From the IMG/VR virus record IMGVR_UViG_3300044858_002790, positions 1 to 41,485 of that record: a stretch of DNA of 41,485 nt. The stretch is one strand, 5' to 3'. Shown here one piece after another: positions 15,709 through 24,009 of the stretch (position 1 is the first letter of the stretch; the number at the start of each line of letters is the position of its first letter). The translations under genes were made by a program, and so were the position numbers. The DNA comes from a virus. The notes under the pieces are model-generated. The model worked only from the letters and a program-made list of their open reading frames with translations. It did not search any database and was not told where the DNA came from.

Positions 15709-16081
15709 AGACGGCACTCAGCCACAAGATGGTGAGGTGTTCGTTTTTGGATCTAATCTAGCAGGGATACATGGTGCTGGTGCGGCAAGAGAAGCACATA
15801 GATCGTATGGTGCGATAATGAACAGGGGGATGGGATTGATGGGACAGTCATATGCAATCCCAACTAAAAACGAACGGATACAAACCATCCCTTTAAAAGA
15901 TATTGCAGTATATGTCAAATTGTTTATTGCTGCAACAGAACAACATTACAACAGGCAATTTTTTATCACACGTATCGGTTGTGGTTTGGCAGGTTATACA
16001 GATGCGGACATTGCACCTATGTTCAAAAACTCACTAACCAATTGCAACTTCCCAGAAGAGTGGAGAGAATTTCTTGAGTAG
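15686..16081 (+). CDS. Macro-domain-like protein (131 aa)
   Basis: VFVFGSNLAGIHGAGAA at residues 18-34 is the glycine-rich ligand loop of a macro (A1pp-like) fold of the phage-type subfamily; FFITRIGCGLAGY near residue 93 is the second loop. Macro domains bind ADP-ribose or hydrolyse ADP-ribosyl groups. In a phage this could counter NAD-based or ADP-ribosylating host defences, or act on tRNA-splicing by-products. GTG start with AAGGA upstream, inside the previous gene. Confidence 0.75.
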   Translation: MEKYKYHKDGTQPQDGEVFVFGSNLAGIHGAGAAREAHRSYGAIMNRGMGLMGQSYAIPTKNERIQTIPLKDIAVYVKLFIAATEQHYNRQFFITRIGCGLAGYTDADIAPMFKNSLTNCNFPEEWREFLE

Positions 16082-16337
16082 ACGTTTCAGAAAGAGGCCG
16101 GTGCATGTCGAGGGAGAGCAAATAGTTTTCACACGCCCGGGGTATAGGGGTGAGTGGGTTGCTTTTATTCCGTGGAATAAGTGGCAGGTTGTTACTGATT
16201 GGTGCACCAATATGCTTGGGCCAGGCGGTAACAATAAGAAGTGTAAATGGCGCCCAGCGAGGGTGGATCAAGACAGAATATATATCAGAACCAAGGAAGA
16301 TGCGGTTTTATTTCAATTGACGTGGGCAGGTAATTAA
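16074..16337 (+). CDS. Small protein of the DAxxFxL-tail family (87 aa)
   Basis: TTG start overlapping the macro-domain stop; GGAGAG upstream. The C-terminus RTKEDAVLFQLTWAGN matches the tail of the five-gene array at 8822-9977, so it looks like a dispersed paralogue. The basic N-terminus (RRFRKRPVHVEG) is its own. Confidence 0.65.
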   Translation: MSRRFRKRPVHVEGEQIVFTRPGYRGEWVAFIPWNKWQVVTDWCTNMLGPGGNNKKCKWRPARVDQDRIYIRTKEDAVLFQLTWAGN

Positions 16338-16346
16338 GGAGAAAAT

Positions 16347-16637
16347 ATGGCTAAGAATGAATTTGATGCTGATGTTCAGCGAATGACAGAAACGGATCGA
16401 CAACTTGCTGAGAGGTTTAACCCACCTGTCGTCGAAGAAAAGCGTGGCCCAGGCCGACCAAGGAAAGAAGTTATTGAGTCTGCATCCGATCCAAGGCACG
16501 GCGCTGAAGTGTGGGTGCAAGCAATTTGTGCTGCGATGATTTCAAAGCAAGTTGCTCATGCAGCTCATGTCGAAGGTATTGTGCCAATTGCCGATGCAGT
16601 TCTTGAGGCGTATAAAATTCGGTTCCCAATCAAATGA
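16347..16637 (+). CDS. AT-hook protein (96 aa)
   Basis: KRGPGRPRK near residue 33 is an AT-hook-type GRP core that binds the minor groove of AT-rich DNA. The C-terminal half is helical (AICAAMISKQVAHAAHVEG) and may oligomerise. A second AT-hook protein lies at 28594. GGAGAAAAT precedes the ATG. Confidence 0.7.
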   Translation: MAKNEFDADVQRMTETDRQLAERFNPPVVEEKRGPGRPRKEVIESASDPRHGAEVWVQAICAAMISKQVAHAAHVEGIVPIADAVLEAYKIRFPIK

Positions 16638-17524
16638 TTATTATGGATTTCAGCCAAGTAATTCTTGGCTCGATCATGGTGAATTTGAAGAACGAGGCTA
16701 AGTCAGATAATCCTGATGGAAGGAATATGATTAAGCACTTGTTCTTCTCATCGCTGCTTTCGTTCAAAAAGAAGTTCAAAGACAAAGAGATGATCATTGC
16801 ATGTGACGATCGCCATTATTGGCGTCGTGACTTCTTCCCACATTATAAGGGGCATCGAAAAGAAGGACGTGATAAATCGGTGCATGATTGGGATTTCATT
16901 TTCGAAGTTATCGAAGAATTGAAGCAGGACATTCGTGACAACTTCCCATACAAACTCATTCAAGTACCTGGCGCAGAGGCAGATGATGTAATTGCTGTCC
17001 TGTGCAAATACCTCCAAACAAACGATCTGGAAAAGGTCGGTCTATTTGATGACGAACCAAAACCAATCACAATCATTTCTGCTGATGGTGATTTTGTTCA
17101 ATTGCAAAAATATAAGAATGTGAAGCAGTATAGTTCGATGCAAAAGAAAATGGTCGTACCCAAAATGTCCCTCCAAGATTTTATGATAGAGCACATTGTT
17201 CGAGGTGATGCGGGTGATGCAATCCCCAATATATTATCGCCCGACAACGCTATCGTTGATCATATTCGGCAGACGCCAATTAAGCAAAAGCTATTAGATA
17301 ATTTTAAGATTAGTGTGATTGCAGGTGATATTGAAGGTGACATGAAGCGAAATTATATCAGAAATAAAACTCTGATCGACTTTGACTGCATACCAGATGA
17401 CATATATAATAGTGTAGTAAAGGAATACGAGTCATATGAGCTGAAAGGAAATAGAACTAAAATCCTTAATTATATGATGCGTAATAAGATGAAGCATATG
17501 ATGGAGAATTTAAGTGACTTTTAA
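16634..17524 (+). CDS. rnh: T4 RNase H-type 5'-3' exonuclease/flap nuclease (296 aa)
   Basis: FEN-superfamily layout: MIIMDFSQVI supplies the first metal Asp (D5), the RRDFFPHYKGHRKEGRD segment is the arch/clamp region, AEADDV and SADGDFVQL carry the central acidic cluster, and GDAGDAIPN is the helix-hairpin region. T4 RNase H (305 aa) removes RNA primers during lagging-strand replication. Length and motif order agree. ATGA overlap with the AT-hook gene. Confidence 0.88.
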   Translation: MIIMDFSQVILGSIMVNLKNEAKSDNPDGRNMIKHLFFSSLLSFKKKFKDKEMIIACDDRHYWRRDFFPHYKGHRKEGRDKSVHDWDFIFEVIEELKQDIRDNFPYKLIQVPGAEADDVIAVLCKYLQTNDLEKVGLFDDEPKPITIISADGDFVQLQKYKNVKQYSSMQKKMVVPKMSLQDFMIEHIVRGDAGDAIPNILSPDNAIVDHIRQTPIKQKLLDNFKISVIAGDIEGDMKRNYIRNKTLIDFDCIPDDIYNSVVKEYESYELKGNRTKILNYMMRNKMKHMMENLSDF

Positions 17525-17601
17525 CCATGAACTGGATAATGAATGTTCTTAATCTATTCGCCCGTAACGATTTAAAATTTGAGCCTATAAGGAGCACGTG
17601 T

Positions 17602-18051
17602 ATGGATAATGAAAAAGTGAATGTTGGTAATGCGAAACATGCATTTGAATATCTCACATTGATCAATGATGCATCAACCGAGGAAGAAAAAATTGGTTTG
17701 TTGAGGAAGTGGGGAGGTACGCCGCCACTCAATATGCTTTTGCCTTTAAACTGGAACAAAAATGTTGTTCTAGACCTCCCAGAAGGTGCGCCGCCTTATA
17801 AGCAAGATCAATCCACTCACCCCGACATGATGACCAATCTAGCAAGTCAGATTGGTCGTTTGAAGATTTGCGTGAAGCAGAATGATGTGAAGAAGCGTGA
17901 TAAAGAGCGGGTGTTTATTCAAGTGTTAGAGCAAGTCCCTTATAGGGATGCAGAAGTTCTGTTGGCCGCAAAGGATCGCCAATTAGAAGAATTGTATCCA
18001 AATATAACCCCAGAATTAGTCGCTAAGGTATTCCCCAATTATGTAGCTTAA
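17602..18051 (+). CDS. DUF6433-like phage protein (149 aa)
   Basis: AAGGAG lies before ATG 17602; the ATG at 17527 has no ribosome site. The pattern EEKIGLLRKW, VLDLPEGAPPYK and FIQVLEQVPYRDAEVLLAAKD follows the DUF6433 family of T4-related phages, whose function is unknown. In relatives it lies near replication genes, as here beside RNase H. Confidence 0.75.
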   Translation: MDNEKVNVGNAKHAFEYLTLINDASTEEEKIGLLRKWGGTPPLNMLLPLNWNKNVVLDLPEGAPPYKQDQSTHPDMMTNLASQIGRLKICVKQNDVKKRDKERVFIQVLEQVPYRDAEVLLAAKDRQLEELYPNITPELVAKVFPNYVA

Positions 18052-18066
18052 TATAAGGAGTGTGGC

Positions 18067-18213
18067 ATGAGCTTACTAAGTAACAAATTTGCGATTGTGG
18101 ATTCAGTTACTTTGAGGATTTTAGTTACATCATATAATGAAGTTATCATCAGATCAATTTTCAATTCGGGATTTAAAACAAACAATGGCACTTTTAAAGT
18201 GATTAAAATTTAA
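18067..18213 (+). CDS. Hypothetical small protein (48 aa)
   Basis: ATAAGGAGTGTGGC precedes the ATG and the frame ends in TAA at 18213, whose last base begins the next ATG. Peptide MSLLSNKFAIVDSVTLRILV; beta-rich, no family recognised. Confidence 0.6.
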   Translation: MSLLSNKFAIVDSVTLRILVTSYNEVIIRSIFNSGFKTNNGTFKVIKI

Positions 18214-18404
18214 TGAGATACATATTTTGGGGTTTACTTTTCCCGGCAGCGCTAACAGCAAATATCTTAGCTGTAATTTTTATTCTTTGCGTTAAAACTG
18301 TTGCCCTTATAAAGCACCTTTTCGATCTTCCAATTGAGGTTATGAATGCGGTTGATGTTATATTAGAGAAATTAGGGAAAAAGGAAGAAGATGCCAACAT
18401 TTGA
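18213..18404 (+). CDS. Small membrane protein (63 aa)
   Basis: A single strong hydrophobic segment at about residues 3-33 (YIFWGLLFPAALTANILAV then IFILCVKTVALI), followed by a charged C-terminus. Likely inner-membrane. It overlaps the next gene by 14 bases. Adjacent lysis-type genes make a holin-like role imaginable but unsupported. Confidence 0.65.
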   Translation: MRYIFWGLLFPAALTANILAVIFILCVKTVALIKHLFDLPIEVMNAVDVILEKLGKKEEDANI

Positions 18405-18666
18405 TTATCATTGTGGGTCTTGTGATTATACATGGGACGAAGTTCGTAAAATATCAGACAGAAAAACACCAGAATCAGAAGCGTGCCCCAATTGTCATTC
18501 GATAGGTTATGTCGCACAGACAATTTCAGCACCGCCTTCACTTGGAGATCCAGTTCGCCTTGGATTCACAAGACCGAATTCTGGTATGAGGGAGGCATTG
18601 CAGAGGGTGCAGGAAAAATCCCCCAATGCAACTACCAAAAATAATTCGACGTTAACTCGAATGTAA
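18391..18666 (+). CDS. FmdB-family zinc-ribbon protein (91 aa)
   Basis: Starts MPTFDYHCGSCDYTWDEV, the classic FmdB regulatory-protein N-terminus with CGSC and CPNC pairs. Phage copies are common and uncharacterised. A second one lies at 20952. The C-terminal 35 residues are low-complexity. Confidence 0.8.
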   Translation: MPTFDYHCGSCDYTWDEVRKISDRKTPESEACPNCHSIGYVAQTISAPPSLGDPVRLGFTRPNSGMREALQRVQEKSPNATTKNNSTLTRM

Positions 18667-18720
18667 CATTGGTTACTACTTATATTATGATCCCAATACT
18701 AACAACTAATAAGGAATCAT

Positions 18721-19446
18721 ATGGTACCAACTGCAAGAGCCCCACGCATAAAAAAAGATAAGGTGGTAAAATCCGTAAAGCCTAATGGAGACAACCTTCA
18801 CCTTGCAATAAAAGTAATGCCTAAGACAGAAGGTCAAAGGCAAATGATGTTTGCATTTGAAGAGGGTTTAAATATTTTGGCATATGGATCTGCAGGTACT
18901 GGGAAATCATATGTTGCATGTCACCTCGCACTGAAGAAGTTATTTGCCGATCCCAAACGAAACAAGATAGTGATTGTTCGCAGTGCTGTTCAAACGAGGG
19001 AAATGGGGTTTCTTCCTGGGTCATTAGATGAGAAGTCTGACCCTTACAAAGCACCGTATAAAGCAATCATAAATCAGCTGTGTGGGAATGGTACTGCGTG
19101 GGACATTCTAACGAAGAAGGGAATGGTTGAATTCATTACATCTTCATATGTTAGGGGAATAACTATCGAAGACTGCACCATCATCATTGACGAGTATCAG
19201 AATATGTCGCAGCACGAATGTCAGTCTGTATTAACACGTGTTGGGGAGAATTGCCAAGTTATCATGTTGGGTGACACAAAACAAACCGACTTGAACAAGA
19301 AAAAAGAAGAATCATGTTTTGATTGGGTTCTCAATGTGACACGTAGAATGTCTGATTGGTTTGATGTCGTACACTTCACTCCTGCTGATATTGTTCGTTC
19401 TGGGTTCTGTAAAGCACTCATACTAGCTATAGAGGATATAGCATGA
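18721..19446 (+). CDS. phoH: PhoH-like ATPase (241 aa)
   Basis: Walker A GSAGTGKS at residues 56-63, the conserved VIVRSAVQTREMGFLPG stretch at 85-100 and Walker B IIIDEYQN near 154 define PhoH. It is an ATPase of unclear function, possibly an RNA helicase, very frequent in marine and freshwater phages. It starts a run ending with the GH19 lysozyme, which overlaps its stop (ATGA). Confidence 0.92.
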   Translation: MVPTARAPRIKKDKVVKSVKPNGDNLHLAIKVMPKTEGQRQMMFAFEEGLNILAYGSAGTGKSYVACHLALKKLFADPKRNKIVIVRSAVQTREMGFLPGSLDEKSDPYKAPYKAIINQLCGNGTAWDILTKKGMVEFITSSYVRGITIEDCTIIIDEYQNMSQHECQSVLTRVGENCQVIMLGDTKQTDLNKKKEESCFDWVLNVTRRMSDWFDVVHFTPADIVRSGFCKALILAIEDIA

Positions 19447-20063
19447 CAATACTCCATAAACATCTTACATTGATTTCAAAATCTGAGAAGCTGGATGAGT
19501 GGGTTGATGCATTCAATTTGATACTACCTCAATACCAAATCGACACTAAACTTAGGCAGACAGCATTCTTGGCTCAGTGCGCACATGAATCTGGTGGATT
19601 CACCATCCTAACTGAGAACCTCAACTATTCATCTGATGGTCTTCAAAAAATATTCCCGAAGTATTTCAACAACCCAGCATCAGCTATAGCATATGCTCGC
19701 CAACCAGAAAAAATTGCAAATCGTGTGTATGCCAATAGGATGGGTAATGGAAATGAAGAGAGTGGTGATGGTTGGAAATTTAGAGGTCGAGGTTTGATTC
19801 AGCTAACCGGAAAGGAAAATTACACCAAGTTTAGCGAAGCAACCTACAATGATAAAAGGCTGCTCGACGACCCCGCATTTCTAATCACATTTGAAGGTGC
19901 AATCAGATCCGCTTGTTGGTTTTGGAACACAAGGAAATTGAATGAATTGGCTGATGCAAGCAACCTGACCGAAATAACGAAGAAAATCAATGGTGGCTAC
20001 CATGGTCTTAGTGATAGATTGTCGAAATACAACACTTTACTAGAAGTTTTTGACATAAAATGA
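19443..20063 (+). CDS. GH19 chitinase-like endolysin (206 aa)
   Basis: AHESGGF at 47-53 carries the catalytic Glu E49, and a second acidic site follows at TEN near residue 58; GRGLIQLTGKENY and a Trp-rich SACWFWN segment complete the GH19 core. In Gram-negative phages this fold cleaves peptidoglycan during lysis. No signal peptide, so it would need a holin. A promoter overlaps its last codons. Confidence 0.9.
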   Translation: MTILHKHLTLISKSEKLDEWVDAFNLILPQYQIDTKLRQTAFLAQCAHESGGFTILTENLNYSSDGLQKIFPKYFNNPASAIAYARQPEKIANRVYANRMGNGNEESGDGWKFRGRGLIQLTGKENYTKFSEATYNDKRLLDDPAFLITFEGAIRSACWFWNTRKLNELADASNLTEITKKINGGYHGLSDRLSKYNTLLEVFDIK

Positions 20064-20078
20064 TGTAATGTATATAAT
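20050..20078 (+). promoter_or_regulatory. Sigma70-like promoter overlapping the lysozyme 3' end
   Basis: -35 TTGACA (20050-20055), 17-nt spacer, -10 TATAAT (20073-20078). It drives the nuclease gene whose ATG lies 29 bases after the -10 with no clear ribosome site. Confidence 0.85.
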
Positions 20079-20106
20079 ATATGTTATTTGATACAATATC
20101 CACTTT

Positions 20107-20751
20107 ATGATACATAACTTATTGCCTAAACTTAAAATAACTAGAAACGATTCTGAACATGGGAGAACCTATACAACACCAGAAGGAAACATCTATCCCA
20201 GTGTCACTGAGTGGATCTCAAGAACAAGTGACAACAGTCACCTTGTCGAATGGAGAAATGCAGTCGGAAATGAAGAAGCCGACCGCGTTAGTTCACGAGC
20301 ATCACGGCGTGGAACCGATTTTCATAATCTTGTCGAGTCTTTCCTTAGCACTGGTAACGTGGATTTTGGTAAAAATATTCTTCTGAAGAATCAATTCAAG
20401 TTATTTGGACCTGTGTTGGATCGGGTGTCAGATATCAGAGGACTGGAATATCCACTATATTCTGACATTCTTAAGTTGGCAGGAACATGTGATTGTATTG
20501 CATCATTTGATGGTGTTCCTGCAGTTATTGATTGGAAGACTAGTAATGATTTGAAAAGTCTCAGCATGATCGAAAATTATTGGCTTCAATTGACGATATA
20601 TAGTTTGATGATAGAGGAACGTTATGGACTGCATTTGCCGCAGATCGTTGTTGCAATATCAGTTGATAGTATGAAGCCGCAAGTGTTTAAGGGGATTCGT
20701 AATGATTGGTTTCCGCTATTGGCGAAAAGGATAAAGCAACATGCCAATTAA
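20107..20751 (+). CDS. PD-(D/E)XK nuclease, exonuclease/Cas4-like (214 aa)
   Basis: RRGTDFHNLVESF around residue 68 is the helix that follows the first strand in RecB/Cas4-type nucleases (H73). LAGTCDCIA contributes an Asp (D129), and VIDWKTSN gives D142 and K144, the D...(D/E)xK metal site. Phage members act in recombination or DNA degradation. No iron-sulfur cysteines are visible, which separates it from Cas4. Confidence 0.82.
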   Translation: MIHNLLPKLKITRNDSEHGRTYTTPEGNIYPSVTEWISRTSDNSHLVEWRNAVGNEEADRVSSRASRRGTDFHNLVESFLSTGNVDFGKNILLKNQFKLFGPVLDRVSDIRGLEYPLYSDILKLAGTCDCIASFDGVPAVIDWKTSNDLKSLSMIENYWLQLTIYSLMIEERYGLHLPQIVVAISVDSMKPQVFKGIRNDWFPLLAKRIKQHAN

Positions 20752-20962
20752 CATTGTGATTGGGGACAGTGCAAACACAGTCGAGGCCGCCGTGGATTTT
20801 GTAACTGAGCACTTAGGGGAATTTAATTCCGCACGACCTAAATGGGAAGTTGTTCGTCAGTTTCTGGCACCATGGTCGTATGTTTTTAGGTTTCACAAAG
20901 ACACACCAGAAGAATTGTTGGTCGAATTTATACTAAGGTTTGGAGGTAGTAATGCTAGTTGA
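20741..20962 (+). CDS. Small protein of the DAxxFxL-tail family, divergent (73 aa)
   Basis: ATG 20741 overlaps the nuclease end. The FVTEHLGEF helix and the C-terminal PEELLVEFILRFGG resemble the array at 8822-9977, in particular member 5. Function unknown. Confidence 0.6.
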   Translation: MPINIVIGDSANTVEAAVDFVTEHLGEFNSARPKWEVVRQFLAPWSYVFRFHKDTPEELLVEFILRFGGSNAS

Positions 20963-21146
20963 CTATAAATGTTCTGGTTGCGGGAGAATAGAAGAAAAAA
21001 ATATAAAGGGGTTCAGCCAAGAGCCTCAATTTTGCACGTTGTGTGATTCACCGATGATAAAGCAGTTGTCAGCACCTAGTTTCAATATCAAGGGATATAG
21101 TTATAAAAACTCATATTCAAATACAAACAAGACAAACAAGGAATAA
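20952..21146 (+). CDS. FmdB-like zinc-ribbon protein (64 aa)
   Basis: GGAGG at 20941 places the start at ATG 20952. CSGC and CTLC pairs and PMIKQLSAPSFNIKGYSY match the FmdB-type phage proteins. The Asn/Lys-rich tail is low complexity. Confidence 0.75.
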   Translation: MLVDYKCSGCGRIEEKNIKGFSQEPQFCTLCDSPMIKQLSAPSFNIKGYSYKNSYSNTNKTNKE

Positions 21147-21147
21147 T

Positions 21148-21729
21148 ATGGTAAAGAAATTAGATCTGAGTATGCTGTCGGGGTTGAATTCTAGCAGCCG
21201 ACACAATAAGAATGCATTCTGTTTAATATTTGACGAAATCAACGAAGAAGTAGCTAAACAAGTAGTCCAATTTGTGATTGAGGCAAATTTTTGTGATCCT
21301 GAGGAAAGGCCAGACATTTTGAATTTGCTGATCAATTCACAAGGCGGATCTTTGACTGATGCTTTCGCCATCATCGACGTAATGAAGTCTAGTCATCTCC
21401 CAATTCGCACTGTTGGTCTCGGACAAATTGCATCTGCTGCATTGATGATTTTCATGGCAGGCACAAAAGGCCATAGAGTATTGACCCCTAACACTTCTAT
21501 ACTTAGTCACCGTTGGTCAGGCGGTGGTATTGGTAAATCGCACGAACTCTTTGCTATCAGTAAAGAGTTCGACTTAACTTCTGACCGCATGTTTCATCAC
21601 TACAAAGAGTGTACTGGGCTAACTGATACTGTGATCAAGAAATATCTGCTGCCGCCTGAGGATGTATATTTGACTAGTGAAGAAGCGCTGCGTCATAAAA
21701 TATGTGACAAGATTGCCCTATTGAATTGA
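21148..21729 (+). CDS. ClpP-like serine protease (193 aa)
   Basis: The crotonase/ClpP fold signature NSQGGSLTDAFAIIDVMK is followed by LGQIASAALMIF with nucleophile S96, and SILSHRW with H121 as the catalytic His; the third residue would be an Asp near 170. Typical phage ClpP-like proteases mature the head or degrade host proteins. No AAA+ unfoldase is coded beside it. Confidence 0.85.
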   Translation: MVKKLDLSMLSGLNSSSRHNKNAFCLIFDEINEEVAKQVVQFVIEANFCDPEERPDILNLLINSQGGSLTDAFAIIDVMKSSHLPIRTVGLGQIASAALMIFMAGTKGHRVLTPNTSILSHRWSGGGIGKSHELFAISKEFDLTSDRMFHHYKECTGLTDTVIKKYLLPPEDVYLTSEEALRHKICDKIALLN

Positions 21730-21760
21730 TTTTCGTGGCACTTTCATTATGAGGAATTAA

Positions 21761-22498
21761 ATGGCTAAAATAGGTTTTGAATTTGAGTTTTTGCACCAAC
21801 TACACGATGATGAAATAATGGATGACCTAGGAAGCAAGTATAACATTGTAATTGATTCATCAATCAGGCATGACGAGAAGTGTTTAAAACGTGACGGATG
21901 GCACCGGTGGGAAATCATAACACCACCAGAAAGCCCCGCAACAGCATTAAAAACACTCAGAACAGTGCAATCTTATCTTATTGATACAGGTGCACGAACA
22001 AACACATCTTGTGGATTTCATGTAAACTTGTCAGAAAAAGACATGGGGAAGTTCGATCCGCTGACCTTGATTGCTGTGACTGATGAAACAATGATAAGCA
22101 ATACTTTCAATCGGCAGGACAACCCATACTGCATCTCTTGGAATTATTACTTCGAGCTTCTGTGGAAGAAGATCAATAGATACGTAAAACTTGACAAATA
22201 TTTGCAGATGATTGATAATGCATCAATGCTTGTAAATTCTAGTGCTTATGGGGATTGGATTACCAATGATCACAAGTATGCACAGCAGGTTGCAAAAGAA
22301 CTGGTCGACAAGTATGTTTCTATCAATGTATCTAAGCTAGAGTACGATTATGTTGAGTTTAGAATGATAGGTGGAACAGACTATCACCTTAAGATGTTGG
22401 AACCGTTTGTCTTAAACCTTGCAGAATCGGTAGCATATGCAGCTAAAGGAAAAGACAAAACAGCAATTGTTGATTATTTCACACAATATGGAGTTTAA
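21761..22498 (+). CDS. Putative amidoligase (245 aa)
   Basis: GFEFEF at 5-10, WEIITPP, GFHVNLS and the C-terminal YVEFRMIGGTDY are the order of conserved elements of the amidoligase_2 family, relatives of glutamine synthetase and GCS that form amide or isopeptide bonds. Such genes often sit in clusters that modify proteins or the cell wall. The neighbouring ClpP-like protease recalls peptide-tagging systems, but no evident tag gene is seen. Confidence 0.75.
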   Translation: MAKIGFEFEFLHQLHDDEIMDDLGSKYNIVIDSSIRHDEKCLKRDGWHRWEIITPPESPATALKTLRTVQSYLIDTGARTNTSCGFHVNLSEKDMGKFDPLTLIAVTDETMISNTFNRQDNPYCISWNYYFELLWKKINRYVKLDKYLQMIDNASMLVNSSAYGDWITNDHKYAQQVAKELVDKYVSINVSKLEYDYVEFRMIGGTDYHLKMLEPFVLNLAESVAYAAKGKDKTAIVDYFTQYGV

Positions 22499-22500
22499 TT

Positions 22501-22719
22501 ATGTTTATGCGTATGTTTAGGGATATTTTCTGCAATGAACCTCCGTCACTGGAAAAGCAAGAAGATGTTGATGTTGAGCTAAAGCGATTGCGTGATAGTC
22601 TCGACCAAAAGCGTAAAATCGCCATCGAAAAGATGGGTGACAAGTGGGTATTGCACCCAGCGCATCATGTTAAAAAGCAAGACGTTGCTGCTAACAGTCT
22701 TGGGTTCAGAACAGCATGA
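22501..22719 (+). CDS. Hypothetical protein (72 aa)
   Basis: Begins MFMRMFRDIFCNEPPSLEKQ; charged coiled-coil-like middle (DVELKRLRDSLDQKRKIAIE). TGA overlaps the next ATG. No family recognised. Confidence 0.6.
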   Translation: MFMRMFRDIFCNEPPSLEKQEDVDVELKRLRDSLDQKRKIAIEKMGDKWVLHPAHHVKKQDVAANSLGFRTA

Positions 22720-23270
22720 TTGAAAGTCTACCGTTTCAAAAACACAATGGTGTGATGGTCGACCTTGAGACACTTTCTACTGAACCTAATGCGGCGATCA
22801 TATCGATTGGTGCTGTGAAATTTTCATATCACATGGGTGTTATGAGTAAATTCAAAGTGAATATTTCTGGTCGAGATGGTCATGCACATGGACTACATAT
22901 TTGTCCTGATACTGTTGATTGGTGGTCGAAGCAGAGTAAAGAAGCGCAAGACGCTTGGAAGTTGAATCCACAATCACTATCAGATGGTCTGAATTCGTTT
23001 ATCGAGTGGTGGGGCGAAGATAAGAACTTGTGGTTCTACTGCAATGGGTTATCGTTCGATGCTCCTATCCTCCGAACTGCACTTGGTAAAGTTGGGCTAA
23101 AGCAACCTTGGCAATATCGACATGAGATGGATCTTCGTACCATCTATAACATGGTTGGGTTCGATAGGAACAAAAGAAATAATGATGCACTCCTTTACCA
23201 TGATGCTCTAGCCGATGCTGAGTTCCAAACTAAAGAATTGCTTAACTTGTTTGAATGTGAGCCATTTTAG
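22716..23270 (+). CDS. DEDDh 3'-5' exonuclease/exoribonuclease (184 aa)
   Basis: VMVDLETLS gives D16 and E18, CNGLSFDAPIL the third acidic site, and HDALADAE supplies H162 and D167, the DEDDh signature. The pattern with AAIISIGAVKF matches the Rv2179c-like/phage 3'-5' exoribonuclease group. Possible roles are RNA turnover or nucleotide salvage. It ends just before a promoter. Confidence 0.85.
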   Translation: MIESLPFQKHNGVMVDLETLSTEPNAAIISIGAVKFSYHMGVMSKFKVNISGRDGHAHGLHICPDTVDWWSKQSKEAQDAWKLNPQSLSDGLNSFIEWWGEDKNLWFYCNGLSFDAPILRTALGKVGLKQPWQYRHEMDLRTIYNMVGFDRNKRNNDALLYHDALADAEFQTKELLNLFECEPF

Positions 23271-23272
23271 TT

Positions 23273-23301
23273 TTGACATATATAGTGCAGTGCTTTATAA
23301 T
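23273..23301 (+). promoter_or_regulatory. Sigma70-like promoter of the 7-deazaguanine cassette
   Basis: -35 TTGACA (23273-23278), 17-nt spacer, -10 TATAAT (23296-23301), beginning three bases after the exonuclease stop. It drives folE and the genes behind it. Confidence 0.88.
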
Positions 23302-23328
23302 GTAGGTTAATCATAACAAGGAGCGGCA

Positions 23329-24009
23329 ATGTCAATATCTGACACCATTACAAACCGGATCAAAAATGCAGGCAGTAAGTTTTTATGTAATGATAATATC
23401 TCAGAATTTATCCATGAAGGTGAACTGAAACTTCTTCAAGATGAAGTTGAGGAAAAATTCAAAGGTGTACTCAAGTCATTAGTAATCGACACCGAACATG
23501 ATCATAACACAAACGAAACAGCAAAGCGTGTTGCCAAAATGTTCGTCAAGGAAATTTTCTCAGGTAGGTATGTTGAGAGTCCCAAAATCACGTCGTTTCC
23601 AAATGCACAGTCATACGATCAACTATACATTGTTGGGCCGATTGATGTACGCAGCACTTGCGCTCATCACTTTCAGAACATTGTAGGTAATGCTTGGGTG
23701 GGTGTTTTCCCGGGTAAGAATGTAATCGGTCTGAGTAAGTTTAATCGAATTGTTGATCATATTTCGAGTCGTCCTCAAATTCAAGAGGAAATGACTGTGC
23801 AGATTGCAGATGAAATCGAACGCATTACAGATGCAGAAGGTATTGCTGTTGTTGTTAAAGCAGAACACATGTGTATGACTCATCGTGGTGTAAAGGCGCA
23901 TGAGTCGGATATGGTAACGTCTGTCATGCGTGGTGCATTGCGTGAGCAACAAAAACTGCGTGAAGAATTTTTCTCTCTATTGCAAGGTATGAAGGGTTAC
24001 CGAGTATGA
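23329..24009 (+). CDS. folE: GTP cyclohydrolase I (226 aa)
   Basis: Zinc ligands C111, H114 (STCAHHF) and C182 (EHMCMTHRG) and the substrate loop SKFNRIVDHISSRPQIQE identify FolE. It converts GTP to dihydroneopterin triphosphate, the first step toward folate or 7-deazaguanine (preQ0). Immediately followed by a DpdA-like transglycosylase in ATGA overlap, which points to the latter. AAGGAGCGGCA precedes the ATG. Confidence 0.93.
   Translation: MSISDTITNRIKNAGSKFLCNDNISEFIHEGELKLLQDEVEEKFKGVLKSLVIDTEHDHNTNETAKRVAKMFVKEIFSGRYVESPKITSFPNAQSYDQLYIVGPIDVRSTCAHHFQNIVGNAWVGVFPGKNVIGLSKFNRIVDHISSRPQIQEEMTVQIADEIERITDAEGIAVVVKAEHMCMTHRGVKAHESDMVTSVMRGALREQQKLREEFFSLLQGMKGYRV

Noticed and set aside
18660-18690. 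Promoter before phoH
   Set aside because: A TATATT/TATTAT stretch is present but no -35 at proper spacing; the GTTAC nearby is not in the spacing seen at other promoters.
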